Shown here one piece after another: positions 15,551-22,665 of a stretch of 64,000 nucleotides of DNA. The translations under genes and the position numbers were made by a program. The notes below the pieces were generated by a model that did no database searches, was not told the origin of the DNA, and saw nothing but the letters and a program-made list of their open reading frames with translations. Source of the DNA: Rhodoferax sp. BAB1 (GTDB lineage Bacteria; Pseudomonadota; Gammaproteobacteria; Burkholderiales; Burkholderiaceae_C); contig NZ_CP054424.1 of NCBI RefSeq assembly GCF_013334205.1, positions 3,120,001 through 3,184,000 on the forward strand, given 5' to 3'. Position 1 is the stretch's first letter, and the number at the start of each line of letters is the position of its first letter.

Positions 15551-17680
15551 TCAGAACCTGTGGTGCAGGGTCAGCTCGGCACGTCGTCCTTCGCCCACCA
15601 GCCACTGGGTGCCGCTGTAGTAGGCGGTGGTGAAGTAGTACTTGTCGAAGACGTTGAAGCCGCGCAGGGTCAGCGTGGTGGCAGGTTTCACCTGCCAGCG
15701 CACGGCGAGGTCGGTGGTGGTGTAGGACGGCAGTTCGATCGTGTTGGCGCTGTTGGCGTAACGCGTGCCGACGTAACGCATGCCACCCGAGAGCGTCCAC
15801 TCCGGCAAGGCCTTCCAGCCCAGCCAGAGGTTGGCCTGCCGCTCGGGCACGTTGGCGGGCGTATTGCCGTTGCGGGACACGGCGACGCCGCTGACCGATT
15901 CCGTGAAGTCATCGTATTGCGCACGCAGCAGCGCCACGTTGGCGTCGAGCTGGACCGTGCGGGTCACCGGCAGCGACACCGTGCCCTCGATGCCTTGTGT
16001 GGACTGCTGGCCCACCTGGATCCACAGCGCGGGGTTGGCGCTGTCGCGGGTCATCAGGTTGTTTTTCGTGATGTCGTAGAGCGCCAGCGACCAGTCGCCC
16101 TTCTTGTCCAGGATGGATTGCTTGATGCCCACCTCGATCTGCCGGCCCATGGTCAGGTCGAAGACGCTGTTGGCAGTGCTCATGAACAGCAGGGCACGCG
16201 CTGGATCCGCAGCCCGGGAGTACTGCGCGTAAAGCGAGGTGTCGGGCTGCACCAGGTAGACCGCGCCCAGGCGGCCGCCAACGCTGGTGTAGGTCTTGCT
16301 GAAGTCCTGGGTGCCGGTGACGAGGTTGTCGCGCTTGAGCGCGACCTGGTCATGGCGCAGGCCGCCGATCACCGACAGCTTGTCGCTCAGCTCCAGCCGG
16401 TCCTCGGCAAAGACGGCGTGCTGGTCGGCGTAGGTGCGATAGCGCGGGATGAAGGGGATGGCACTGTTGTAGTAGCCCGGATCCGGGTTGTAGGGATCGA
16501 CCGAGGTCGTGGTCCCGGTGTAGGTGTTGTTGCTGTGCTGGAACTTGCTGGTGTTGACATCGAAGCCGACCGAGACCCGGTTGGGCAGGCCGAAGAGCTT
16601 GCCGGTGAAGGCCGCATCGGTGACGTTGCCCACCTGGGTCTGGTCGTGCGCGATCTCGGTGTTGTCCGTGCGGTCGATCAGGCCGGTGACGGTGTTGTAG
16701 GTGAAGGTTTCAACGTTACGCCAGTAGCGGTCGCTCTGGATGTGGTACAGCCTGCTGCGCACCAGGGTGTTGCTGTCGGGTGTCCACTGGGCGCCGAGTT
16801 CGGTCCATTTGTCGCGGTACTCGATGGCGCTGTCCAGCACGTTGTAGTTTTTCTCGCGCAGCGCCTCCGGGTGCTCGCCGTTGATCGCGGGCATGCCGGC
16901 GTAGCGCATGGGGTTCTGCTTGCCTTGCGCGTGGCTGAGCTTGAACTGCAGATCGGGCGAGACGTCGAGCTGTACCGCGCCGGAGAGGGTGCGGTTGCGC
17001 GAATCGCCACGGTCCACCCAGCCATCGTAGCGGTCGCCGCTGACGTCGAAGCGGTAGGAAAGCATCTCGTTGATGCTGCCGCCGCTGCCGTAGGCCAGGG
17101 CCCGCTTGCCATCCGTGCCGACCGTGGCCTGCACTTCGCTCTGGATGGCGCCACGAACGGGCTTCTTGGGGATCACGTTGATGACAGCGCCGATGGCGCC
17201 GTCGCCATAAATGACCGATGCCGGCCCGCGCAGCACCTCGATGCGGTCGATGGCCCAGGTGTCGAAGGGGAAGCTCACGGAGACGTTGCCGTACTGGCGG
17301 GTGCCGTCGTACAGACGCATGACCGAGGTGGAGTCGGTGAAACCGCGCACCGACAGGGCGCTGCCGCTGTTGCCCGGGTGGCCCATGCTGCTGATGCCGG
17401 TGGCGCGGGTGATGGCGTCGATCAGCGTGGCATCACCACGTGCTTCCAGCTGTTCCCGGCTGATGACCTCCAGGCTGGCGGGAGTTTGCAGGAGCGTGAG
17501 GTCGAGATTGGAGCCGGTGGAGGTCGGACGTTCGAGTTGGGGGGTTTCGCTGGCCGTGACGGTGACGGCGGGCAGCGTGGCCGTGGCCTGGCTCTGTGCC
17601 GCCTGGTGCGCCAGGACCAGAGGGGTCAGCCAGGTGAGTTGCACCAGCGCGCGGCGGGTGCGGAATTTTTGTGGGCTCAT
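15551..17680 (-). CDS. TonB-dependent receptor (siderophore-type annotation; copper uptake possible)
   Basis: A 709-residue outer-membrane receptor. After the signal peptide comes a plug domain (LQTPASLEVISREQLEARGD, DRIEVLRGPASVIYGDGAIG) and a 22-strand barrel ending in Phe (LTLHHRF). The plug fits the siderophore receptor class. Every neighbour, however, points to copper: PCuAC, SCO, DsrE and two DUF2946 genes upstream, PepSY downstream. The ATG at 17680 is preferred because it directly precedes a basic signal peptide; an extension to 17806 would add an unusual Pro-rich leader. A 206-base leader separates it from the DUF2946 gene. Confidence 0.88.
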   Translation of the reverse strand: MSPQKFRTRRALVQLTWLTPLVLAHQAAQSQATATLPAVTVTASETPQLERPTSTGSNLDLTLLQTPASLEVISREQLEARGDATLIDAITRATGISSMGHPGNSGSALSVRGFTDSTSVMRLYDGTRQYGNVSVSFPFDTWAIDRIEVLRGPASVIYGDGAIGAVINVIPKKPVRGAIQSEVQATVGTDGKRALAYGSGGSINEMLSYRFDVSGDRYDGWVDRGDSRNRTLSGAVQLDVSPDLQFKLSHAQGKQNPMRYAGMPAINGEHPEALREKNYNVLDSAIEYRDKWTELGAQWTPDSNTLVRSRLYHIQSDRYWRNVETFTYNTVTGLIDRTDNTEIAHDQTQVGNVTDAAFTGKLFGLPNRVSVGFDVNTSKFQHSNNTYTGTTTSVDPYNPDPGYYNSAIPFIPRYRTYADQHAVFAEDRLELSDKLSVIGGLRHDQVALKRDNLVTGTQDFSKTYTSVGGRLGAVYLVQPDTSLYAQYSRAADPARALLFMSTANSVFDLTMGRQIEVGIKQSILDKKGDWSLALYDITKNNLMTRDSANPALWIQVGQQSTQGIEGTVSLPVTRTVQLDANVALLRAQYDDFTESVSGVAVSRNGNTPANVPERQANLWLGWKALPEWTLSGGMRYVGTRYANSANTIELPSYTTTDLAVRWQVKPATTLTLRGFNVFDKYYFTTAYYSGTQWLVGEGRRAELTLHHRF

Positions 17681-17886
17681 GGTTTTATGAAAGGTTCGCG
17701 ATTCATCCGCACCTGGTGGTGCTGGATGTTTGCGCATGGCAATACAGGGGAGCGACACACCAGGTGGCGCTTGGGGTGATGGGTCTGCTGCTGCGGATCG
17801 CAGCACGCCTGGCCGGTGCTTGTGGGCGCCGGTCTGTCATGCGCGCAACGCGACCGGCCCGCAGGGGCGCGTGGTGCGCAGCGACT
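17681..17886 (-). promoter_or_regulatory. Leader between DUF2946 and TonB receptor genes
   Basis: This 206-base gap is long for an operon whose other junctions are 13-74 bases. It follows the DUF2946 stop codon directly. On the transcribed strand it is C-rich in places and has only weak local hairpins. That composition would suit Rho-dependent control coupled to translation of the DUF2946 ORF, as in the Bordetella cruR case. This is inference. Confidence 0.35.
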
Positions 17887-18321
17887 TCAGGGGGCAGACG
17901 GGAGAGAGTGCGGCGGGCCTCGCGGCAGTGGCGAGGACGTGACCAGGGTTACGATGAAAAGTGCCTGCGTGTCCGGCCGGGGCAAAGCGGGATCCGCATG
18001 GAAGAAGTGCACAAGAGCAGCGGGCGGCGGCCCCAGCCGTTCAGCGACAAGCAGGCAAAAAGGGCAGTGATCCGGAAACGCAACGGGCGCCTGCCCGCTG
18101 ACGGGCTGTGCTGCGGACGATTCAACCGGACTGGCAATGGACGCAAGGCCAAGGGCCGCAACACGTGGTTTGCCGCCCATGCAGATGTCGAGCAGCGAGG
18201 GCGCGGCCGCCCCGGCCCGGGACCAGGCCAGGGCGTGCGAGACGGCAGGCGCCAGCGCGCCCAGCAGCATGACGGCCAGGGCGAGCCTGGCGACATGGCG
18301 GCGGATGCGTGCGGACCCCAT
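17887..18321 (-). CDS. DUF2946 family protein, CruR-like leader peptide (copy B)
   Basis: A 144-residue protein with an N-terminal membrane or signal segment (RLALAVMLLGALAPAVSHAL) and the family's CXXC metal motif in DHCPFCLLVAERLG. The C-terminus is Pro-rich and reads PLPRGPPHSLPSAP. The DUF2946 gene cruR of Bordetella pertussis is a translated upstream ORF that lets copper control the TonB receptor operon behind it; the position here, before a TonB receptor and PepSY gene, is the same. The Arg-Gly-Pro-Pro near the end resembles RAPP-type ribosome arrest motifs. It is paralogous to copy A at 20029-20385. Confidence 0.8.
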   Translation of the reverse strand: MGSARIRRHVARLALAVMLLGALAPAVSHALAWSRAGAAAPSLLDICMGGKPRVAALGLASIASPVESSAAQPVSGQAPVAFPDHCPFCLLVAERLGPPPAALVHFFHADPALPRPDTQALFIVTLVTSSPLPRGPPHSLPSAP

Positions 18322-18352
18322 CGGAAAACGGGCGCGGTGTCTCGGGGGCGGC

Positions 18353-18823
18353 TCAGTGTTTCATGCCGTTGCCGTGCCCCTGGGCGCCCGCGGCGGGCGT
18401 GGCCAGCGCGCGGGCCGGAACCTTGAGTTCGAGCGTCTGGCGCTTGCCGTCGCGGCCTTCGATCACCAGGTTCAGCGGCACCACGTCGCCCTCCTTGACC
18501 TGGGCCTTGAGGTCCAGGAGCATGACGTGGTAACCGCCCGGCTTGAGCTCCACGGCCTTGCCGGCCGGCAGGTCGAGCCCGGGAATGGCGCGCATCTTCA
18601 TGACGTCCTGGGCCATGGTCATTTCATGGATCTCGACGATGCCCGCCACCGGTGAGCTGGCCTGGACGAGTTTGGCGTCCTTGGCCGAGACGATCTGCAT
18701 GAAGGCGCCGGTGGCCTTCTGCTGCGAGACGGTGGCGCGCACCCAGGGCTCCTTGACGGAGACCTGGGCCTGGGCGGCGAGGGCCAGCGCGAGGCCGGCG
18801 AGGGTGAGGGCATAACGTTTCAT
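18353..18823 (-). CDS. Copper chaperone PCu(A)C
   Basis: A 156-residue periplasmic protein with a cleavable signal (LTLAGLALALAAQA). The mature part is a PCu(A)C cupredoxin-like domain. The Met/His ligands of the family are visible in EIHEMTMAQDVMKM and GGYHVMLLDL. The C-terminal tail GAQGHGNGMKH adds possible copper ligands. PCu(A)C carries Cu(I) to the CuA or CuB site of cytochrome oxidase together with SCO proteins, and a SCO gene is two genes upstream. It lies between DsrE and DUF2946 genes, 44 and 31 bases away. Confidence 0.92.
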   Translation of the reverse strand: MKRYALTLAGLALALAAQAQVSVKEPWVRATVSQQKATGAFMQIVSAKDAKLVQASSPVAGIVEIHEMTMAQDVMKMRAIPGLDLPAGKAVELKPGGYHVMLLDLKAQVKEGDVVPLNLVIEGRDGKRQTLELKVPARALATPAAGAQGHGNGMKH

Positions 18824-18867
18824 GGTGAGTTCCTTTCAGGGTGGGAGAGAAATTGATCGGTCGCGGC

Positions 18868-19287
18868 TTACCAGCTGATCGACCGGGTGTTGTCGCGGAA
18901 CAGGGCGTCGCCCGAGAGTTTTCGGTTGCTGACCTGCAGGCCCGGCAGCAGATCGGCCTCGGCCACGCCGTAGTGCTTCATGCACATGGGGCAGACCAGC
19001 ACCACGGCCCCTTTGTTCATGAGTTCGGCCAGCATCCTCTGCTGGGCGGCGAATTTGCCGGCCTGGCTGCTGGCGCCGATCAGCACCGATTTGTCATTGA
19101 GGAAGATCGTCAGGGGATGGCCGTTTTCATGCTGGTGCAGGCCGAAGGTCATGGCCATGCTGGCGCTGTGCGGCTCATCGGTGGTGAGGTTGATGAAGAG
19201 CGGGTCGGTGTCGCCGGCCCAGGCTGGGGCAAGTGCACTGCCGATGGACAGGGCCAGCACGAAAAAGAGAGTGGAGAGGTATTTCAT
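18868..19287 (-). CDS. Periplasmic DsrE-family protein
   Basis: A 139-residue protein with a signal peptide (STLFFVLALSIGSALAPAWA) followed by a DsrE/DsrF-like fold. Cysteines in VCPMCMKHYG and a histidine-rich stretch (GLHQHENGH) could bind copper or a sulfur species. Exported DsrE proteins are often found in copper and sulfur clusters; their reaction is not settled. The start at 19287 is chosen because the signal peptide begins there, whereas the open frame to 19434 overlaps the SCO gene. It is the third gene of the cluster. Confidence 0.82.
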   Translation of the reverse strand: MKYLSTLFFVLALSIGSALAPAWAGDTDPLFINLTTDEPHSASMAMTFGLHQHENGHPLTIFLNDKSVLIGASSQAGKFAAQQRMLAELMNKGAVVLVCPMCMKHYGVAEADLLPGLQVSNRKLSGDALFRDNTRSISW

Positions 19288-19333
19288 GGTGATGTCGTTG
19301 AAAAATTGATAAGGCGCGAAATGGGTCACTGGA

Positions 19334-19954
19334 TTACCGGCCCTGCAGCAGCAGGCGCAGGTCGTGGGCGTAGTCCAGGGCGTTCTGCTCGTGGCGCAAG
19401 GCCAGGCGCAGTCGCCCCTGCGGATCGAAGGCATAGGACAGGGTCGAGTGGTCCATGGTGTAGGAGCCGCCGGTTGGCACCTTCCTGTAATAGACCTTGA
19501 AGTCGTCGGCCGTCCCGCGTGTGGCTTGCGGGTCGCCAGACAGGCCGAGAAAGGTCGGGTCGAAGGCGGCGGTGTAGTCCCGCAGCACAGTAGCCGCGTC
19601 GCGCTCGGGATCGAGGGTGACGAAAATCACCTGCAGGCGCTCGCCTTCCGGACCCAGCAGCCGCCTGGCCTCGACCGCCCGGCTCAGGGCCGTGGGGCAG
19701 ACGTCGGGGCACTGGGTGAAACCGAAGTACAGCAGCACCGCCTTGCCCCGGAAATCGGCCAGCGTGCGTTCCCGCCCATCGGGATCGCGCAGACGGAGAT
19801 CACGGCCGTAGCTGGCACCCGTGATGTCCATGCCGCGAAAACTGGCCGATGGCGCGGCGTCATCCGCGCGCTGACAGCCGGAAACCAGCAACATGAGCAC
19901 CAGTGACAGCGCGGCCACCGGCCAAGAGGCCCGGGCCCATAGGGAGTAAGCCAA
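19334..19954 (-). CDS. SCO1/SenC family copper-binding lipoprotein
   Basis: A 206-residue thioredoxin-fold protein that delivers copper to cytochrome c oxidase or reduces its site. The copper ligands are the CPDVCP cysteines and a downstream histidine in YTMDHSTLSY. The N-terminus has a lipobox ending in LLVSGC. I chose TTG at 19954 as the start because AGGAG lies six bases upstream and the signal peptide then begins at once; the frame is open to another TTG at 19996. It follows DUF2946 copy A by 74 bases and precedes the DsrE gene. Confidence 0.88.
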   Translation of the reverse strand: MAYSLWARASWPVAALSLVLMLLVSGCQRADDAAPSASFRGMDITGASYGRDLRLRDPDGRERTLADFRGKAVLLYFGFTQCPDVCPTALSRAVEARRLLGPEGERLQVIFVTLDPERDAATVLRDYTAAFDPTFLGLSGDPQATRGTADDFKVYYRKVPTGGSYTMDHSTLSYAFDPQGRLRLALRHEQNALDYAHDLRLLLQGR

Positions 19955-20028
19955 TTCCTGCTCCTGAAAAACCAGAGACGGCCTGCTGCCGCGCAAAGGC
20001 GGGCATCAGGCACCACAAGCTTGCTATT

Positions 20029-20385
20029 TCAGGAGAGTGCGGGCGGGCCGCGCGGTGGCAGCGGCGCGGCGGTGCGGCTGGCGATGTGGGCCGCGGTGAG
20101 AGGGCGCAAGGCCTGCGCCAGGGCCGAGGGCAGGGACAGCGGCAACTGGGCCAGGGGTGGTGGCGCACCGGTCGTGGCACACAGGGGGCAATCCAGCGTG
20201 TGGCTGGACGTGGACTGGCTGCCGTCATCGCTCTTGACGATCAGCTTCATGGCGCCGCCGCTGGCGCAGACCAGTTCGATGGACTGCGGGTTCACCAGGG
20301 GCGAGGCGATGGCCACACCCAGCGCGAGCGCAAACCACACCAGCACGAGGCGGGCGAGGAAACGGGCGTGGCGCAGGGTCTGCAT
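20029..20385 (-). CDS. DUF2946 family protein, CruR-like leader peptide (copy A)
   Basis: A 118-residue protein, first gene of the copper cluster. It has an N-terminal hydrophobic segment (LVLVWFALALGVAIA) and the CXXC motif in LDCPLCATTG. It ends PLPPRGPPALS, nearly the same Pro-rich tail as copy B. The tail lies just before the stop codon, where a stalled ribosome would cover the start of the 74-base gap to the SCO gene. By analogy with Bordetella cruR it may sense copper during its own translation. A structural role as a small membrane copper protein remains possible. Confidence 0.78.
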   Translation of the reverse strand: MQTLRHARFLARLVLVWFALALGVAIASPLVNPQSIELVCASGGAMKLIVKSDDGSQSTSSHTLDCPLCATTGAPPPLAQLPLSLPSALAQALRPLTAAHIASRTAAPLPPRGPPALS

Positions 20386-20433
20386 GGTTCCGCATTATCC
20401 CCCACGCGGCCCGGACCGCAGCCGGCACCGGCC

Positions 20434-20475
20434 TTGACCTGTGTCAAAGACGGGCGCAGAGTGCAAGCGCATGAT
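20434..20475 (+). promoter_or_regulatory. FNR/Dnr-type promoter of the dksA-like operon
   Basis: TTGAC-CTGT-GTCAA at 20434-20447 is a symmetric FNR-family box with the TTGAC half-site variant. A possible -10 hexamer CATGAT lies at 20470-20475, giving a predicted start near 20482 and a box centre at -41.5. The distance from box to hexamer is identical to that of the sqr promoter. Confidence 0.6.
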
Positions 20476-20502
20476 GGACCCATACCTGATGGAGAGACCG
20501 AC

Positions 20503-20874
20503 ATGAGCACCCAGATCACCGCCCCCTTCAAGCAGCAATTGCTGCAACAGCGCAGCACCCTGCTGGCCCAGCTGGCCAGCCTGCGCGGCGGCAACGTCGG
20601 CCGCGCGCAGGCCTCGGCCGAGCACTTCGGCGGGCAGAAGGAAGATTCACGCGCCCAGCTGGAAACCGAACGCGAGCTGGAGTTCACGCTCGATGCCCGC
20701 GAGAGCGCCGAACTCGACGCCGTGGACGCCGCCCTCAAGCGCATCGAGGCCGGAACCTATGGCGTGTGCACCGATTGCGGCACCGACATCCCGGCCGCGC
20801 GCCTGCACGCGGCGCCCGAGACGCCGCGCTGCATCGCCTGCCAGGACAAACTGGAACACAGCCGGCGCGCCTGA
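20503..20874 (+). CDS. DksA/TraR-type zinc-finger regulator
   Basis: A 123-residue protein with a helical N-terminal half and a C-terminal C4 zinc finger (GVCTDCGTDIP, then CIACQDKLE). It resembles short DksA/TraR proteins that enter the RNA polymerase secondary channel. The acidic tip residues of true DksA are not clear, so it is called DksA-like only. It is preceded by an FNR/Dnr-type box and followed after 45 bases by the histidine-rich protein gene. A low-oxygen or stress role is inferred from this pairing. Confidence 0.85.
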   Translation: MSTQITAPFKQQLLQQRSTLLAQLASLRGGNVGRAQASAEHFGGQKEDSRAQLETERELEFTLDARESAELDAVDAALKRIEAGTYGVCTDCGTDIPAARLHAAPETPRCIACQDKLEHSRRA

Positions 20875-20919
20875 AACGCGCGCCCTTCACCTTTTCACGA
20901 CCCCGAGAAAGAACCCACC

Positions 20920-21357
20920 ATGCCTACCTTTCACGCCATCGTCTGGCTCGACCGCTCCGAAGCCCACGTCATCCTGTTCGATCGCGAGCACATTGCCGCG
21001 CAGAAGATCAAATCGCGCAGCCACCACAAGGCCACCGGCGGCCACACCGGCTCGCACCAGGGTTCAGGGCGCGGCGACAGCGCCAGCGGTCACCACAGCC
21101 CTGCGGGCGGCCACGCCTCGCACGACGAGACCTACTACCACTCGATCGCCGAGGCCCTCAAGGGCGTGCACGAGATCCTGGTGACCGGTCCGGCCCAGGC
21201 CAAGGACGAGTTCAAGGCGCATTGCGCACGCCACGACAAGGCCATCGACCAGGCCATCGTCGGCGTCGTGACCAGCGACCACCCGAGCGACGGCCAGCTG
21301 GTGGCCATGGCCAAGCAGTATTTCCTGAAACACGACAAGATGAACGGCCAGGCCTGA
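20920..21357 (+). CDS. 'Translational machinery protein' family, His/Gly/Ser-rich insert
   Basis: A 145-residue protein. The N-terminal (MPTFHAIVWLDRSEAHVILF) and C-terminal parts resemble the eRF1/Pelota-like fold of proteins labelled translational machinery protein. Between them, residues of about 35-70 form a low-complexity insert rich in His, Gly and Ser (SRSHHKATGGHTGSHQGSG and beyond). The insert may be a flexible linker or bind metal. The gene lies in an apparent operon with the DksA-like gene under an FNR/Dnr-type box, suggesting ribosome protection or recycling at low oxygen. Function is not established. Confidence 0.65.
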   Translation: MPTFHAIVWLDRSEAHVILFDREHIAAQKIKSRSHHKATGGHTGSHQGSGRGDSASGHHSPAGGHASHDETYYHSIAEALKGVHEILVTGPAQAKDEFKAHCARHDKAIDQAIVGVVTSDHPSDGQLVAMAKQYFLKHDKMNGQA

Positions 21358-21393
21358 GTCCTGCGCCGGCACCCCGCCTGCGCCCGGGCGGGA

Positions 21394-22560
21394 TCAGGCA
21401 GAGAGTGCCTGCATATGGCTGTACAGATCGGCCTTGCCCTCGAAGCCGATGCCCGGCAGATCGGGCAGGGTCACATGGCCGTCGACCACCTTCACGCCAT
21501 CGGGGAAACCGCCGAAGGGCTGGAACAGGTCCGGGTAGGACTCATTGCCGCCCAAGCCCAGGCCGGCGGCGATGTTCAGTGACATCTGGTGTCCCCCGTG
21601 CGGGATGCAGCGGCTGGGCGACCAGCCGTGCTCCTTGAGCATGTCGAGGGTGCGCAGGTATTCGACGAGGCCGTAGCTCAGTGCGCAATCGAATTGCAGC
21701 CAGTCACGGTCGGGGCGCATGCCGCCATAACGGATCAGGTTGCGCGCATCCTGCATGGAGAACAGGTTTTCGCCGGTCGCCATCGGGTTCTTGTAATAGT
21801 TGCGCAGCGTGGCCTGCAATTCGAAGTCCAGCGGGTCGCCCGCCTCTTCGTACCAGAAGAGGTCGTACCGGGACAGGGCCTTGGCGTACTGGATGGCGGT
21901 GTCCAGGTCGAAGCGGCCGTTGGCATCCACGCAAAGCTTCTGTCCGTCCTGCAGCACGCTCAGGATCGAGTCGATACGACGCAGATCCTCGTCCAGCGAG
22001 GCGCCGCCGATCTTCTTCTTCACCACGGTGTAGCCGCGGTCGATGTAGCTGCGCATCTCATCTTTCAGCTTGCCGTGGTCCTGCCCGGGGTAGTAATAAC
22101 CACCGGCGGCATACACGAAGATTTTCCGGTTCGGCTTGCCGTTGCCGTAGCGGTCGGCAAGAAGCTGGAAGAGCGGCTTGCCTTCGATCTTGGCCACGGC
22201 GTCCCACACCGCCATGTCGATGGTGCCAATGGCGACCGAGCGCTCACCATGGCCGCCGGGCTTTTCGTTGGTGAACATGGTGTTCCATACCTTGTGCGGA
22301 TCCAGATTCTTGCCACTGTCATCCATCAGGGCATCCGGCCTGGCTTCAAGCACACGCGGGATGAAGCGCTCACGCATCAACTTGCCCTGCCCGTAGCGGC
22401 CGTTGGAGTTGAAGCCGTAGCCGATCACTGGTTTACCATCACGAATGACATCGGTGATGACCGCCACCAGGCTCAGCGTCATCTTGCTGAAGTCGATGTA
22501 GGCGTTGCGGATGGGGGAGCTGATCGGCAGGGTGATTTCACGGATGTCTACGATTTTCAT
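21394..22560 (-). CDS. tarD: D-tartrate dehydratase (enolase superfamily)
   Basis: A 388-residue enolase-superfamily enzyme that dehydrates D(-)-tartrate to oxaloacetate. It matches the characterised Bradyrhizobium enzyme as I remember it, in length and long blocks. The KxK base appears in VVKKKIGGAS, metal ligands in CVDANGRFD, WYEEAGDP and ATGENLF, and the catalytic His in CIPHGGHQMS. The start at 22560 is set by MKIVDIREIT; a longer frame reaches 22659 but overlaps the promoter region. It is divergent from a LysR gene. No tartrate transporter is adjacent. Confidence 0.9.
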   Translation of the reverse strand: MKIVDIREITLPISSPIRNAYIDFSKMTLSLVAVITDVIRDGKPVIGYGFNSNGRYGQGKLMRERFIPRVLEARPDALMDDSGKNLDPHKVWNTMFTNEKPGGHGERSVAIGTIDMAVWDAVAKIEGKPLFQLLADRYGNGKPNRKIFVYAAGGYYYPGQDHGKLKDEMRSYIDRGYTVVKKKIGGASLDEDLRRIDSILSVLQDGQKLCVDANGRFDLDTAIQYAKALSRYDLFWYEEAGDPLDFELQATLRNYYKNPMATGENLFSMQDARNLIRYGGMRPDRDWLQFDCALSYGLVEYLRTLDMLKEHGWSPSRCIPHGGHQMSLNIAAGLGLGGNESYPDLFQPFGGFPDGVKVVDGHVTLPDLPGIGFEGKADLYSHMQALSA

Positions 22561-22645
22561 GGCGCTCACTTCTGAGGTGTTGGTGGACAAGCAAATTGTC
22601 ATCAGAAGGGGATCGCTAGACCAATGCTGTTTTTTTTGACTTCCA

Positions 22646-22658
22646 TGCTTTGAAAGCA
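22646..22658. promoter_or_regulatory. Short palindrome in the tarD/LysR promoter region
   Basis: TGCTTTGAAAGCA has 6-base arms around one base. It lies 7 bases before the LysR start codon and about 85 bases before tarD. It could be the autoregulatory operator of the LysR protein. Weak evidence on its own. Confidence 0.35.
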
Positions 22659-22665
22659 CCGCCCC

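Noticed and set aside
15527..17779. A 750-codon open frame opposite the TonB receptor
   Set aside because: The minus strand encodes a full receptor with plug and terminal Phe; the plus-strand product has no recognisable features.
17681..17806. N-terminal extension of the TonB receptor
   Set aside because: It would put about 42 Pro-rich residues before the signal peptide and has no better ribosome binding site than the ATG at 17680.
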